Below are positions 16,157 to 25,145 of a stretch of DNA of 26,629 nucleotides, one piece after another. Position numbers and translations under genes: made by a program. Location: positions 1 through 26,629 of the forward strand of contig CAYFUT010000037.1 in NCBI GenBank assembly GCA_964346395.1, read 5' to 3'. The DNA comes from CAYFUT01 sp964346395 (GTDB lineage Bacteria > Bacillota > Halanaerobiia > Halobacteroidales > Halobacteroidaceae). The notes under the pieces are model-generated. The model had not been told where the DNA came from. It ran no database searches and saw only the letters and a program-made list of their open reading frames with translations. The stretch's first letter is position 1; every line of letters begins with the position of its first letter.

Positions 16157-16177
16157 TTTTTTTCGCAGTGAAAAAAA
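16157..16177 (-). other. Short hairpin near the binding-protein gene's ribosome-binding region
   Basis: TTTTTTTC/GAAAAAAA (8 base pairs, 5-base loop) lies 60 bases before the binding-protein ATG. It is A/T-rich and weak; a role in mRNA stability or translation is possible but unproven. Confidence 0.3.
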
Positions 16178-16261
16178 GTAAGTGAAAAATAGCTTATAAT
16201 CTTATTTTATTTGTTTTAAAAGAATTAAACTAATAAACTTAATTTGATTATGAAAGAAAGT

Positions 16262-16329
16262 TAAAAAAGAAAAACCCACGAATACTCATTAGATAGTTTT
16301 TTAGAATAACTACCTAGAGAATATTGTGG
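16262..16329 (-). terminator. Leader terminator/attenuator ahead of the transporter operon
   Basis: On the minus strand a long interrupted hairpin (16276-16329) pairs CCAC/GTGG, ATATTC/GAGTAT and the inner AGGTAGTT/AACTATCT (one G-U). It is followed directly by GTTTTTCTTTTTT (16275 down to 16263). It lies between a consensus promoter (16384-16412) and the binding-protein start (16097), so transcripts from that promoter must pass it. It could simply terminate the galT transcript or act as a regulated attenuator. The 336 bases 16098-16433 hold this, the promoter and the small hairpin at 16157, and no gene. Confidence 0.65.
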
Positions 16330-16383
16330 ACTCTTATATTATTTTTATTATTATCTTATAACCACTTTTACCTTCTACTTATT

Positions 16384-16412
16384 ATTGTAAAATAAATTAG
16401 GATTATTGTCAA
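16384..16412 (-). promoter_or_regulatory. Promoter of the transporter/GH42 operon
   Basis: Minus strand TTGACA (16412-16407), a 17-base spacer and TACAAT (16389-16384): near-consensus sigma-A. It begins 22 bases after the galT stop and points toward the binding-protein gene, giving a leader of about 280 bases. Confidence 0.8.
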
Positions 16413-16433
16413 GTTAATCATACTTATACTAAA

Positions 16434-17984
16434 TTAGGTTATTCCCACCTGAGAAAGAAACTTTTTCAACCCCTCTTCCCCTGACTTATTTGGTTTATAA
16501 ACTCCAGCAGCAGTTAAAACTTGAGTAAATTTAGCCCCCACTTCTCGTTCTAGAATTTCTTGTGCTTTATCTTTATCTAAGTTAGCTCCATAGTCAGCCA
16601 GTATTTTTTCTATCCAGTCGCCGTGAGAAGTTAAATTTTCTTCTAAATTACTCCTATTATATCTCTTTTTGCCAGTCAAATACTTTTTAATTTCTTTTAA
16701 TTCTTCTTTTAACCGCCCCGGTAAAATAGCGCGCCCCATAACTTCTATTAAACCGATATTTTCCTTTTTAATATGGTGTAGATCTTGATGAGGGTGGAAA
16801 ATCCCGTAAGGATGCTGTTCAGTAGTTCGATTATTTCTGAGCACTAGATCTAGCTCAAACTGATTATCTCGTTTACGAGCAATGGGAGTAACTGTATTAT
16901 GCTGTTCATCGTTAGTAACAGCTAAAATATTCCGCTCAGGATCACTGTATTCCGCCCAGGTGCGGTGGATTAGTCCGCCTAAATTAACTAGGAGTTCAGT
17001 AGATTCAGCTTGTAATCTTATTACTGACATTGGCCAATCCACCATTCCTATAGTTACCTCTGGAAATTCAGGATGAGTAAATTCTGTTTCTATATCAGCT
17101 TTTTCCATCGGAAAAGTATGGTTACCGCCCTGAAAATGGTCATGATCTAAAATAGAGCCTCCTACCCGCGGCAGATCTGCGTTAGAACCTAAGAAATAAT
17201 GGGGAAATTGATTTATAAAATCAAATAAAACAGCAAATGTTTCTTGGTTAATATTCATCGGTCTATGCTGCTTATGAAAAACTATACAGTGCTCATTGTA
17301 ATATACATACGGTGAATACTGCAAAAACCATTGTTCCCCTTCTAAATCAAGCGGAATTACACGGTGATTTTGCCTAGCTGGATGATCAAGCCGGCCGGAA
17401 TAGCCAACATTCTCCAAACAGAGATAACACTGGGGATAATTACTAGTTTCCTGTTCCTTAGCCGCAGCAATTGCCGCCGGATCTTTTTCCGGTTTAGATA
17501 AATTGATAGTTATTTCTAATTCCCCATAGTCAGTATCTACAGTCCAAAATAAATTACGGGCAATTCGATTCTGCCTAATATAGTTAGAATGTTTAGCCAG
17601 CGCATAATAATTATCAGTAGCAGCAGTGATGGATTCTTTTTCTGCTGTCTGCCAAAAATTTTCAGCTACTTCTGACTGCCGCGGCATTAGTTGGCCCATG
17701 ATTTTAGCATCTAATAAATCGCGGTAAGTTACTGTATTTTCCAGTAAAATATCTTCCTGAGCTGCGTAAGCAAGTAACTTATCTAAAATTTTTTGCGGAG
17801 AATCCGGGACTTGATAATCTAATTGATGGTATTTAGTAGCAGCAGGTTCTTCAACATTTAACAAATCCATAATTTTATTGCGAGCAGGAACCACATCCCA
17901 TTTACCTAATAACCCCTTTTCTCGACCATACTTAAGTAATTTTTCTATTTCTAACTTAACCTTAATTTTATCTTCAGTCATCAT
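16434..17984 (-). CDS. galT: UDP-glucose--hexose-1-phosphate uridylyltransferase, class II
   Basis: This cytoplasmic Leloir-pathway enzyme swaps UMP between UDP-glucose and galactose-1-phosphate. Its 516 residues and its motifs fit the Firmicutes-type class II GalT rather than the shorter E. coli type: 'YPQCYLCLENVGYSGRLDHPAR', 'GGSILDHDHFQGGNH' (His-rich catalytic area) and 'LVNLGGLIHRTWAEYSD', each seen in order. AAAGGAGG lies 4 bases before the first ATG (17984) and 7 before the second (17981), so the second is the likelier start. It is the last gene of the first galactose operon, 38 bases after the alpha-galactosidase stop, and a promoter for the transporter genes follows it. Confidence 0.96.
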   Translation of the reverse strand: MMTEDKIKVKLEIEKLLKYGREKGLLGKWDVVPARNKIMDLLNVEEPAATKYHQLDYQVPDSPQKILDKLLAYAAQEDILLENTVTYRDLLDAKIMGQLMPRQSEVAENFWQTAEKESITAATDNYYALAKHSNYIRQNRIARNLFWTVDTDYGELEITINLSKPEKDPAAIAAAKEQETSNYPQCYLCLENVGYSGRLDHPARQNHRVIPLDLEGEQWFLQYSPYVYYNEHCIVFHKQHRPMNINQETFAVLFDFINQFPHYFLGSNADLPRVGGSILDHDHFQGGNHTFPMEKADIETEFTHPEFPEVTIGMVDWPMSVIRLQAESTELLVNLGGLIHRTWAEYSDPERNILAVTNDEQHNTVTPIARKRDNQFELDLVLRNNRTTEQHPYGIFHPHQDLHHIKKENIGLIEVMGRAILPGRLKEELKEIKKYLTGKKRYNRSNLEENLTSHGDWIEKILADYGANLDKDKAQEILEREVGAKFTQVLTAAGVYKPNKSGEEGLKKFLSQVGIT

Positions 17985-18022
17985 CAGGCCTCCTTTCAGT
18001 TTGAATTTTTTCTGCTTATTTA

Positions 18023-20272
18023 TTAAACTGTTTTTAAATGCCAGACATAACTTTGAAAATCCCCTTGTTGGTTATGATGAGCACTGTCAATTCCATTAAA
18101 TCCAGACGGTAGGTTTAATCCAGCGTACATTAGTTCATCTCCCCCATAAATTTTCTCCGTACCAATTACTTGATAATTTTTATCTGGAGTTAAGCCTGCT
18201 AACTGTAAATAAGGATACCCCGGGTTGGGTTCAGCTAGCCCTTTAAAATAACCAACATAAGCTTCAGTTTTATCCTGGTTTACTACCATCCACGCTGTTT
18301 CCTTAGTCTGCTGTTGGAAGGGGCTCATCAATCGATAAAATTTCCCCTTTTGGATTAGCTGTCTGATTTCTTTATACTCAGCTATCTGAGTTTTAATTTC
18401 TTCTTTTTTGGCAGCAGAAAGTTCAGTTAAATCTAATTCATAACCGAAATTGCCGAATTTAGCGACATCACCGCGCATTCGCAGAGAAGTAATGCGGCCT
18501 ACTTGATGATTAGGTACTGCTGACACATGAGCCCCCATGCTGCTTAACGGATAGACGATACTGGTACCATATTGGATTTTCAACCTTTCTACTGCATCAG
18601 TATTATCGCTAGTCCAGGTCTGCGGCATATAATACAGCATTCCGGGGTCAAACCTACCGCCCCCACTAGCACAGCTTTCAAATAGAATATCAGGAAACTC
18701 GGTAGTTAATTCTTCTAAAACTTGATAAAGTCCTAATATATAGCGGTGAGCAGTTTCTTGCTGACGAGACACAGACAGACTTTGAGAACCGATTTCTGTC
18801 ATGTGGCGGTTCATATCCCACTTGATATAGCTAATAGGAGCTTTTTCTAAAACTGCTTTCATCCGCTCTAAAATTGTCTTTCGGACCTCAGAACGAGAAA
18901 AGTCAAGTACTAATTGATTGCGCCATTCTGAACGGCTGCGGTTAGGAACGTGAAGACACCAATCAGGATGTTTACGGTATAATTCACTGTCGGGAGAGAC
19001 CATTTCTGGTTCCCACCAGAGGCCGAATTTTAACCCTAAATCTTCAATTTTACTGCCCAATTGTTCTAACCCATGCGGCAGTTTATTTTCATCTACAAAC
19101 CAGTCGCCTAATGATGAAGTGTCATCATTACGATTTCCAAACCAGCCGTCATCCAAAACAAATAATTCTATTCCTAAGTCACTAGCTGTTTTCGCTAGGT
19201 CTAATAATTTTTCTTCATCAAAATCAAAATAGGTTGCCTCCCAATTATTAATTAAAATAGGGCGTTCTTTATCCCGGTACTTACCTCGGGCCAACCTAGT
19301 CCGATATAATTGGTGGTAGGTCTGAGAGAGTTGATTAATTCCCTGATCAGAATAAACCATCACCACTTCCGGGGTCTGAAATTGTTCTCCTGGCTTCAGC
19401 AGCCAACTAAAATCAAAGGGATTAATGCCCATGGTTACTCTAGTTTGAGCAAAATGATTAACTTCTGTTCGGGCTAAAAAATTACCGCTGTAAACGAGGC
19501 TAAACCCATACGCTTCACCCTGATGCTCAGTAGTAGACGGCCGAACTAAGCCTAAAAACGGATTCTGATAAGGGCCACTAGCGCCCCGCTTGCTTTCAAT
19601 AGATTGGGTACCTTGCTCTAACGAACGCCGCTTAACATGGCGTTCTCGAGCCCAGGCACCTGATAACTGCAACAATTCAAACTCGGCATCCCTAAACGGA
19701 ACACTAGCACTTAATGCCTGCTGTAAAGTTAAGTCTTCCGCCCCCTGATTAATAAATTCTACTGACCTAGTTACTACATCCAACTCTGCATAAACTGTAT
19801 AGGATAAAACCACCTGCAGATTAATCTGCTTGTCTTCTAAAGTAATTTCTAAGGTTTCTGCTTCTGATTTCGCTTCTACATAAGTAGCCGGCAGTCCCGA
19901 CAAGGGTTCTTTGCCTGGTTTAATGGTATGTGATTTATATTTTAAATCAGTAATTCGGGAACCAGTTTCTTGTTGTACCTGATAAACCGGATAGCGGTAA
20001 TCAGTTCGACCGTAAGCAGGATATTCCTGGGGAATCATATCCAGCGAAAAGCTCTTATCAACTGTAAAGTCTTCATTTTCTTCCGGAATTAAATACGGTT
20101 CTAAAGCTCTTTTTTTAGGCTTGATTAAATGAGTTAAACTACGGTTAGAGTCTATTTTCCGCCCCCAGTATAGATGGCCAAGGTGGCCTGTTTTTAATAT
20201 AGTTAACGCGTAACTAGAATTTTTACTCTGTAAATAAAAAGTTTGTTCCTCCTGTTTATAAGTAATTCCCAT
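18023..20272 (-). CDS. GH36 alpha-galactosidase
   Basis: A 749-residue cytoplasmic alpha-galactosidase that should release galactose from raffinose-, melibiose- or galactosylglycerol-type substrates. An N-terminal beta-sandwich (about 1-330) precedes the catalytic barrel (about 335-650). The nucleophile is D486 in 'YIKWDMNRHM' and the acid/base D556 in 'WTSDNTDA'; their spacing of 70 matches family 36. 'VLDDGWFG', 'GLWWEPEMVS' and 'FESCASGGGRFDPGM' are substrate-pocket landmarks. The C-terminal beta domain is complete and length is normal. ATG with GGGAGG 7 bases upstream. It lies between the epimerase-like gene and galT, so its product galactose passes straight to the Leloir enzymes. Confidence 0.96.
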   Translation of the reverse strand: MGITYKQEEQTFYLQSKNSSYALTILKTGHLGHLYWGRKIDSNRSLTHLIKPKKRALEPYLIPEENEDFTVDKSFSLDMIPQEYPAYGRTDYRYPVYQVQQETGSRITDLKYKSHTIKPGKEPLSGLPATYVEAKSEAETLEITLEDKQINLQVVLSYTVYAELDVVTRSVEFINQGAEDLTLQQALSASVPFRDAEFELLQLSGAWARERHVKRRSLEQGTQSIESKRGASGPYQNPFLGLVRPSTTEHQGEAYGFSLVYSGNFLARTEVNHFAQTRVTMGINPFDFSWLLKPGEQFQTPEVVMVYSDQGINQLSQTYHQLYRTRLARGKYRDKERPILINNWEATYFDFDEEKLLDLAKTASDLGIELFVLDDGWFGNRNDDTSSLGDWFVDENKLPHGLEQLGSKIEDLGLKFGLWWEPEMVSPDSELYRKHPDWCLHVPNRSRSEWRNQLVLDFSRSEVRKTILERMKAVLEKAPISYIKWDMNRHMTEIGSQSLSVSRQQETAHRYILGLYQVLEELTTEFPDILFESCASGGGRFDPGMLYYMPQTWTSDNTDAVERLKIQYGTSIVYPLSSMGAHVSAVPNHQVGRITSLRMRGDVAKFGNFGYELDLTELSAAKKEEIKTQIAEYKEIRQLIQKGKFYRLMSPFQQQTKETAWMVVNQDKTEAYVGYFKGLAEPNPGYPYLQLAGLTPDKNYQVIGTEKIYGGDELMYAGLNLPSGFNGIDSAHHNQQGDFQSYVWHLKTV

Positions 20273-20290
20273 CTAGATACCTCCCGGCTG

Positions 20291-21229
20291 CTAATAAGTT
20301 TCTACTCTCATTTCCAGATACCAGCTATAGCTATCCTGCGGGCCAACTGCGGCTGTTTTATTTATCTGATCAGCTACATATAAATCATCATATATACCAG
20401 TACAGGGTTCAAGTGCAATATTATAATCCCCCCGATAACCGCCCTGCGTCTTCCAAACTCCCAGATAAGGAACTCGTTCAACCGGGAAATGATAAACTAA
20501 CCGCTCTTGAGTATCGGAATATTCCACGCCACAGCGACCGGTTTCTAATTGATGCGGAATATAGAACTTTTCACAAGTGCCAGCAGTTGAAGGTTCTACT
20601 CGGCTCAAATCAATCTGGCTGCCATCCCTGTTAGTCGTCAGCGGATAAGAATGCTGCTGGCCCCAATCTCCTAAGTGATTGTTAGCTTCTACATTAACTA
20701 CTTCTTCTGTTTCGGGGGGTAAAATAAGCTGCGTTGTCTCTGGATTACAGTTTAATAAAGCATGAGCAGCCCAGATAAATTTAAATTTTTCCTGAGCTAA
20801 ATTATCAACCGTGTAATTGATTCTGATTTTATTCGGCAGTAATTTTACTTCCTTGGTTAATCGGTAGGGAAACCGCGGGCTGTATACAGAAAAAATAACC
20901 GCTTTCTTTTTTATTTTATAATTCCAGGGCAAAGTCCAGACTTCTCCGTGATCAGGAATCGGAGTTCCCTGCCAGCTGCCGTCGGGATAAAAACTAGGGT
21001 CAATACTGGGAAACATTTCATCAAAACCGCTAGCATCAAAATTAGAAAAATCTGCTGCATACTCTGGTAGTTCCAGTGTTTGCGCTTCGTTTTGAAATAA
21101 AAACTCCCGCTCAGTAAACTTATGATAAAAAGAAGCCATTTTGCCGCCGTAATCAGGCAGCAAGTGAATCTTAAGCCGCTCATTTTCTAAAACTAGACTG
21201 GATAATCCCTTATACGTCTCTTCCCGCAT
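20291..21229 (-). CDS. Aldose-1-epimerase-like protein (galactose mutarotase superfamily)
   Basis: A 312-residue protein with the beta-sandwich mutarotase pattern: 'LKIHLLPDYGGKMASF' near the start, a His in 'IPDHGEVWTLPW' (about 92-103), a second His in 'IWAAHALLNC' (about 154) and a Glu in 'NIALEPCTGIYDDL' (about 275). Those are the places of the catalytic His/Glu set in GalM-like enzymes, but overall similarity to classic GalM is low, so it may interconvert anomers of another sugar or a sugar phosphate. It fits between galK and the alpha-galactosidase, where a mutarotase is expected to supply alpha-galactose to GalK. ATG with AAGGGGGGG upstream. Confidence 0.8.
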   Translation of the reverse strand: MREETYKGLSSLVLENERLKIHLLPDYGGKMASFYHKFTEREFLFQNEAQTLELPEYAADFSNFDASGFDEMFPSIDPSFYPDGSWQGTPIPDHGEVWTLPWNYKIKKKAVIFSVYSPRFPYRLTKEVKLLPNKIRINYTVDNLAQEKFKFIWAAHALLNCNPETTQLILPPETEEVVNVEANNHLGDWGQQHSYPLTTNRDGSQIDLSRVEPSTAGTCEKFYIPHQLETGRCGVEYSDTQERLVYHFPVERVPYLGVWKTQGGYRGDYNIALEPCTGIYDDLYVADQINKTAAVGPQDSYSWYLEMRVETY

Positions 21230-21305
21230 CAGCTGCCCCCCCTTTTTTTATTTTAGAAAAGTTTCATGTGCGTTAACTTAGACCAGATGTTAGTAATTTG
21301 GAGGT

Positions 21306-22508
21306 TTAAAGTAAAGGATTAAAAAGTTTTGTTATATCTTCAGCTCCCGTTTCAATATCGCAGACATAAATATCTGGTTCAATGCCAGTTTGATCTGCAT
21401 ACTGCTCATAAACGTGAGTTTTAAATTCTTCTACTGCTGCAGTTTCCACTAAACTGACTGTACAGCCTCCAAAACCTGCTCCCGTCATTCGCGAGCCATA
21501 AACTCCTTCTATTTCTAAGGCCAAATCAACCAGTAAATCAAGTTCGTCGCAGCTGACTTCATATAAATCACGTAAACTTTGATGAGAGTCGGTAATCAAG
21601 CTGCCTGCTAATTGAAAATTATCATTTTGGAGGGCTTCACTGGCCTTAAGAACCCGATTATTTTCCTCAACCACATGTTCTACTCTCTCCTTTACAGGAG
21701 AAGCTAAAGCTCCTTTATTGGCTGCCCACTCTTCTTTAGTTACATCTCGTAAAGCAGTAATTGGTCGAGACAAATTTTGGTTTAAAACTTCTACTCCCTG
21801 TTGGCATTCTTTTAACCTTTGGTTATAAGCTGAATCAACCAAATTATGTTCTACATTGGTATTGCTAACTACTATTTTTAAATCATCTTGATTAATAGGA
21901 ATTAGCTGATAATCATAACTACGGCAGTCGATAAACAACCCTTGGTTTTCTTCACCTAATGCAGAAATGAATTGATCCATAATTCCGCAGTTAACACCTA
22001 CAAATTCATTTTCTGCTGTGCGACATAATTTGGCTATTTCTACTTTATCTAGGTTGAAATCACCAATTACTGATGATATTAAAGCAGTAGCCACTTCTAG
22101 AGCTGCCGAAGAACTTAAGCCTGCGCCCAGCGGTATAGTTCCTGTTAGGGCTAAATCCATGCCGGGAACATTGTAACCTGCCTGTTGAAGAACATTAGCT
22201 ACTCCCTGTAAATAATTGATCCACTGAGTTTCTTCGTTAAAGTGAATCTTACTTAAATTAAAAGTTTTTCGGCTTTCAAAGTCAATTGAGTAAGCCTGTA
22301 CCTGGTTATCTGAGCGCGGTACACCAGCAATTACTAACTGACGGTCGATAGCCACCGGCAGCACAAAGCCGTCATTATAATCTGTATGGCCCCCGATCAA
22401 ATTAACCCTTCCCGGGGCCTGCACAACTTTAATGGACTTATCTTTAACATTGAAGTCTTTTTTTAGTGCTTGGACAGCCTGTTGGGCCAACTCTGACTTA
22501 GTTTCCAT
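21306..22508 (-). CDS. galK: Galactokinase
   Basis: A GHMP kinase making alpha-galactose-1-phosphate with ATP. The galactokinase signature 'GRVNLIGGHTDYNDG' lies near the N-terminus, the ATP-binding 'PLGAGLSSSAALE' in the middle, the catalytic Asp in 'NCGIMDQFISALG', and GHMP motif 3 'GSRMTGAGFGGCTVSL' near the C-terminus. I chose the ATG at 22508: GGAGG lies 7 bases before it. An in-frame ATG two codons earlier (22514) touches the ribosome-binding site and has no spacing. It is separated from galE by about 85 bases that include a short repeat-like stretch (TTGAGATTGAG at 22538-22548). Confidence 0.97.
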   Translation of the reverse strand: METKSELAQQAVQALKKDFNVKDKSIKVVQAPGRVNLIGGHTDYNDGFVLPVAIDRQLVIAGVPRSDNQVQAYSIDFESRKTFNLSKIHFNEETQWINYLQGVANVLQQAGYNVPGMDLALTGTIPLGAGLSSSAALEVATALISSVIGDFNLDKVEIAKLCRTAENEFVGVNCGIMDQFISALGEENQGLFIDCRSYDYQLIPINQDDLKIVVSNTNVEHNLVDSAYNQRLKECQQGVEVLNQNLSRPITALRDVTKEEWAANKGALASPVKERVEHVVEENNRVLKASEALQNDNFQLAGSLITDSHQSLRDLYEVSCDELDLLVDLALEIEGVYGSRMTGAGFGGCTVSLVETAAVEEFKTHVYEQYADQTGIEPDIYVCDIETGAEDITKLFNPLL

Positions 22509-22594
22509 GCCCATCCCTCCTTAGCTTAAAATTTAGGTTGAGATTGAGTTCGAGGCTAAGCAGATCAGTTAACCATTGGTTTTATAAATGTTTT

Positions 22595-23581
22595 TTATTT
22601 GGTAAAGCCCTGTGGGTGATTTTTATGCCATTTCCAGGCAGTAGCAATAATTGTTTCTAAATCGCCGTATTCTGGCTGCCAACCTAAGTCTTGTTTGATC
22701 TTTTTTGAACTAGCAATTAAAGTAGCGGGATCCCCGGACCGACGGGCTCCTTCTTTAGCTTCAATTTCGCGGCCGATTACCCGACTAGCTGTATCAATTA
22801 CTTCTTTTACTGAATAACCATCGCCGCTGCCTAGATTATAAGCAGCGCTCTCTGTTCCCTGCTCTAGCGCCTCAACTGCTAAGATATGAGCGCGAGCTAA
22901 ATCTGTCACATGAATATAATCTCGAACACAGGTTCCATCGCGAGTAGGATAATCGGTTCCAAAAATAGCTAGTTCATCTCTTAAACCTAATGCTTTCTCT
23001 AATACAATAGGAATCAGATGAGTTTCCGGCGTATGATCTTCACCAATTTTTCCGGATTCATCTGCTCCACTAGCATTAAAATAACGCAGAGATATATGGT
23101 TTAAGCCATAAGCTGCTTCGTAATCTTTCAGCAGCTGTTCAAAATAAAGTTTAGTCCGCCCATAAACATTAGTCGGAGTTTTAGCTTCCTCTTCAGTAAT
23201 TGGAACTTCCTCCGGTGCTCCATAAACGGCTGCTGTAGAAGAAAATACAATCTTCTTGATATCATATTCACACATAACTTCTAACAAATTCAAGCCATTA
23301 ACAAAATTATTCTGATAATATTTACTTGGATTTTCCATTGATTCTCCAACTAGGCTATCAGCAGCTAGATGAATTACCGCTTCGATATTATAATCACTAA
23401 TAACTTCTGCTAATTTGTCTTTATTTCCCAGCTCACCGCGGACAAATTCCCCACCCCAAACTGCTTGTCGATGGCCTTTTTGCAAATTATCATAGGTAAC
23501 TACCTTATGTTCGGTAGCTAACAACTCTTTAACTACATGACTGCCGATATATCCGGCTCCGCCGGTGACTAAAATATTCAT
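22595..23581 (-). CDS. galE: UDP-glucose 4-epimerase
   Basis: A 328-residue NAD-dependent SDR enzyme converting UDP-galactose to UDP-glucose. The NAD motif GGAGYIGSH is at 7-15; the catalytic Ser/Thr region is 'FSSTAAVYG' (113-121) and the YxxxK pair is Y140/K144. 'LRYFNASGAD' and 'YNLGSGDGYSV' are standard GalE landmarks. The start lies 2 bases after the stop of the ROK regulator gene, with AAAAGGAGG inside that gene's end, so the two are coupled. Confidence 0.97.
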   Translation of the reverse strand: MNILVTGGAGYIGSHVVKELLATEHKVVTYDNLQKGHRQAVWGGEFVRGELGNKDKLAEVISDYNIEAVIHLAADSLVGESMENPSKYYQNNFVNGLNLLEVMCEYDIKKIVFSSTAAVYGAPEEVPITEEEAKTPTNVYGRTKLYFEQLLKDYEAAYGLNHISLRYFNASGADESGKIGEDHTPETHLIPIVLEKALGLRDELAIFGTDYPTRDGTCVRDYIHVTDLARAHILAVEALEQGTESAAYNLGSGDGYSVKEVIDTASRVIGREIEAKEGARRSGDPATLIASSKKIKQDLGWQPEYGDLETIIATAWKWHKNHPQGFTK

Positions 23582-23583
23582 TT

Positions 23584-24813
23584 TTACGCCTCCTTTTTGA
23601 ATTGTTCAGATTCTTTGAATAATTTTTCGAGAACCAAAGTAGCCCCCCCGATAGTAGCCGTATTATCATCTAATTGAGTAGGAATAATTTCTATATTTTC
23701 AGCAGGAATTGCTAAAGCTTTATTATTAATAACTTCCTGCATAGCAGTGAAAACATACTGCTTGGCCTGTATAATATCGCCCACTATTATTATTTGCCCC
23801 GGATTAAGGATATTTAAAAGATAAGAAACTGCAATTCCCAGGTATCTGCCGACTTCTTTTAATATCTGCTGAGCTACTTCATCCCCTTGATTTGCTGCTT
23901 GGCAGATGATATCTACCGTAATTTGCTGCAGATTATCATTAGTCAGTTGACTAATTTTAGTCTCTGCTCCTTGCTTAATTAGTTTCTCAGCTTTCTTTAC
24001 TATTTGTGGATTAGAAGCTACACTTTCCAAGCAGCCGTAATTACCGCAGCTGCACTGCGGCCCCTCACTATCAACTACCATATGACCAATTTCTCCTGCA
24101 CTGTTATCGCTACCCTGATATAATTGATCATTAATTACAATTCCGGAACCGATTCCATTACTAATATTAATAGTAATAAAATTACTGACTTGTTGAGCCC
24201 CTCCAACCCATTTTTCTCCTAAAGCCATAGCCCGCACATCATTATCAATAAAGGTAGGTAAACCAAATTTTTCTTCAATTAGATTTTGGATCGGCACTTC
24301 TCGCCAGTGATAATGCGGAGCAAAAATAGAAATTCCTTCTTCCTTGTTGACTAAGCCGTGAACTGCCATTCCAATGCCGATGATTTTTTCTCGGCCTACA
24401 TCACTAGCGTTAATAACCTGCTCAATTAAGTTATATAATTCATCTAGAACATACTCCTGCGCTAAATTCTGCAGCTCTTCTCCTGCCGAAGCTAATATGT
24501 TTACTTCTAAATCAGTACTGATTACTTCTAGAATTTCTGGGCCGAGATTAACTCCAATAATATATCCCGCCTGCGAATTTAAATCGAGTAAAATAGGCGG
24601 CCGTCCCCCGCTAGATTCCCCAACTCCTGCTTCATAAACAAAATTACGCTGCATTAAATCTTTAGTTATTTTAGAAACACTAGCGGGAGTTAACCCGGTT
24701 TTTTCAGCCACTTCTGCCCGAGAAATTGGCCCGTATTCTCGAATACATTTTAAAATCACCGATACATTTAGTTGTTTCAGTAAATTAAAACTACCTGTCA
24801 ACATTTTATTCAT
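23584..24813 (-). CDS. ROK-family transcriptional repressor of the galactose operon
   Basis: A 409-residue XylR/NagC-type regulator. An N-terminal winged helix-turn-helix (about 15-62, 'GPISRAEVAEKTGLTPASVSKI') is followed by a sugar-kinase-like ROK domain (about 82-400). The latter has 'GIGMAVHGLV', 'FIDNDVRAMALGE', 'GIGSGIVIND' and the zinc motif 'GHMVVD...CSCGNYGCLE' (H244, C254, C256, C261). It is the first gene of the galE-galK-epimerase-GH36-galT series and should bind a sugar from that pathway (galactose or a galactoside) to leave its operator; both ligand and operator are inferred. ATG with AGGAGG 8 bases upstream. Its 180-base leader holds repeated TTAATTA elements, plausible binding sites for autoregulation. 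Confidence 0.92.
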   Translation of the reverse strand: MNKMLTGSFNLLKQLNVSVILKCIREYGPISRAEVAEKTGLTPASVSKITKDLMQRNFVYEAGVGESSGGRPPILLDLNSQAGYIIGVNLGPEILEVISTDLEVNILASAGEELQNLAQEYVLDELYNLIEQVINASDVGREKIIGIGMAVHGLVNKEEGISIFAPHYHWREVPIQNLIEEKFGLPTFIDNDVRAMALGEKWVGGAQQVSNFITINISNGIGSGIVINDQLYQGSDNSAGEIGHMVVDSEGPQCSCGNYGCLESVASNPQIVKKAEKLIKQGAETKISQLTNDNLQQITVDIICQAANQGDEVAQQILKEVGRYLGIAVSYLLNILNPGQIIIVGDIIQAKQYVFTAMQEVINNKALAIPAENIEIIPTQLDDNTATIGGATLVLEKLFKESEQFKKEA

Positions 24814-24829
24814 AGTAAGTGCCTCCTAC

Positions 24830-24957
24830 TGTTTCTAATTAATACTGTTTCTAATTAAAAAAATAATTAAGACTATTAATTAAGTTTAGTTTATAACACC
24901 ATAAATAGTTTTAATTAACCCTTTAAAATAAAGATATCTCCCAACTTAATTAATTTA
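24830..24957 (-). promoter_or_regulatory. gal operon leader: TTAATTA repeats and hairpin + T7 (candidate operator/attenuator)
   Basis: The leader holds many TTAATTA-type elements, including a direct repeat ACTGTTTCTAATTAA (24829-24843 and 24844-24858, approximately). Arms 24864-24877 and 24904-24917 pair over 13 of 14 bases and are followed on the minus strand by seven T (24863-24857), which is terminator-like but almost entirely A/T. These could be repressor sites, an attenuator, or both; no ROK consensus can be matched exactly by eye. Confidence 0.4.
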
Positions 24958-25000
24958 ATAAAGTAACTAGACAAAAAAACACAGTAGAATTCTTAACTTC

Positions 25001-25029
25001 ATTATAAATAATTTAGATCTACTTGTCAA
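25001..25029 (-). promoter_or_regulatory. Promoter of the ROK-gal operon
   Basis: A perfect consensus on the minus strand: TTGACA (25029-25024), 17 bases, TATAAT (25006-25001), about 190 bases before the regulator ATG. The 430 gene-free bases 24814-25243 hold this promoter, the leader elements and the hairpin at 25146. Confidence 0.85.
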
Positions 25030-25145
25030 TAACTTACTTAAAGATATTAATTAATATTGCTTTAAAAGCATCTATTTATGAAAAATACAGCAGCAAAAGC
25101 TCGTTTAGAGTATAAATAAGGATAAGTTATTTAATTAAGTTAAGG

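Noticed and set aside
25078..25119. A 13-codon plus-strand ORF starting at an ATG (MKNTAAKARLEYK)
   Set aside because: No ribosome-binding site or promoter, very short, and no recognisable motif.
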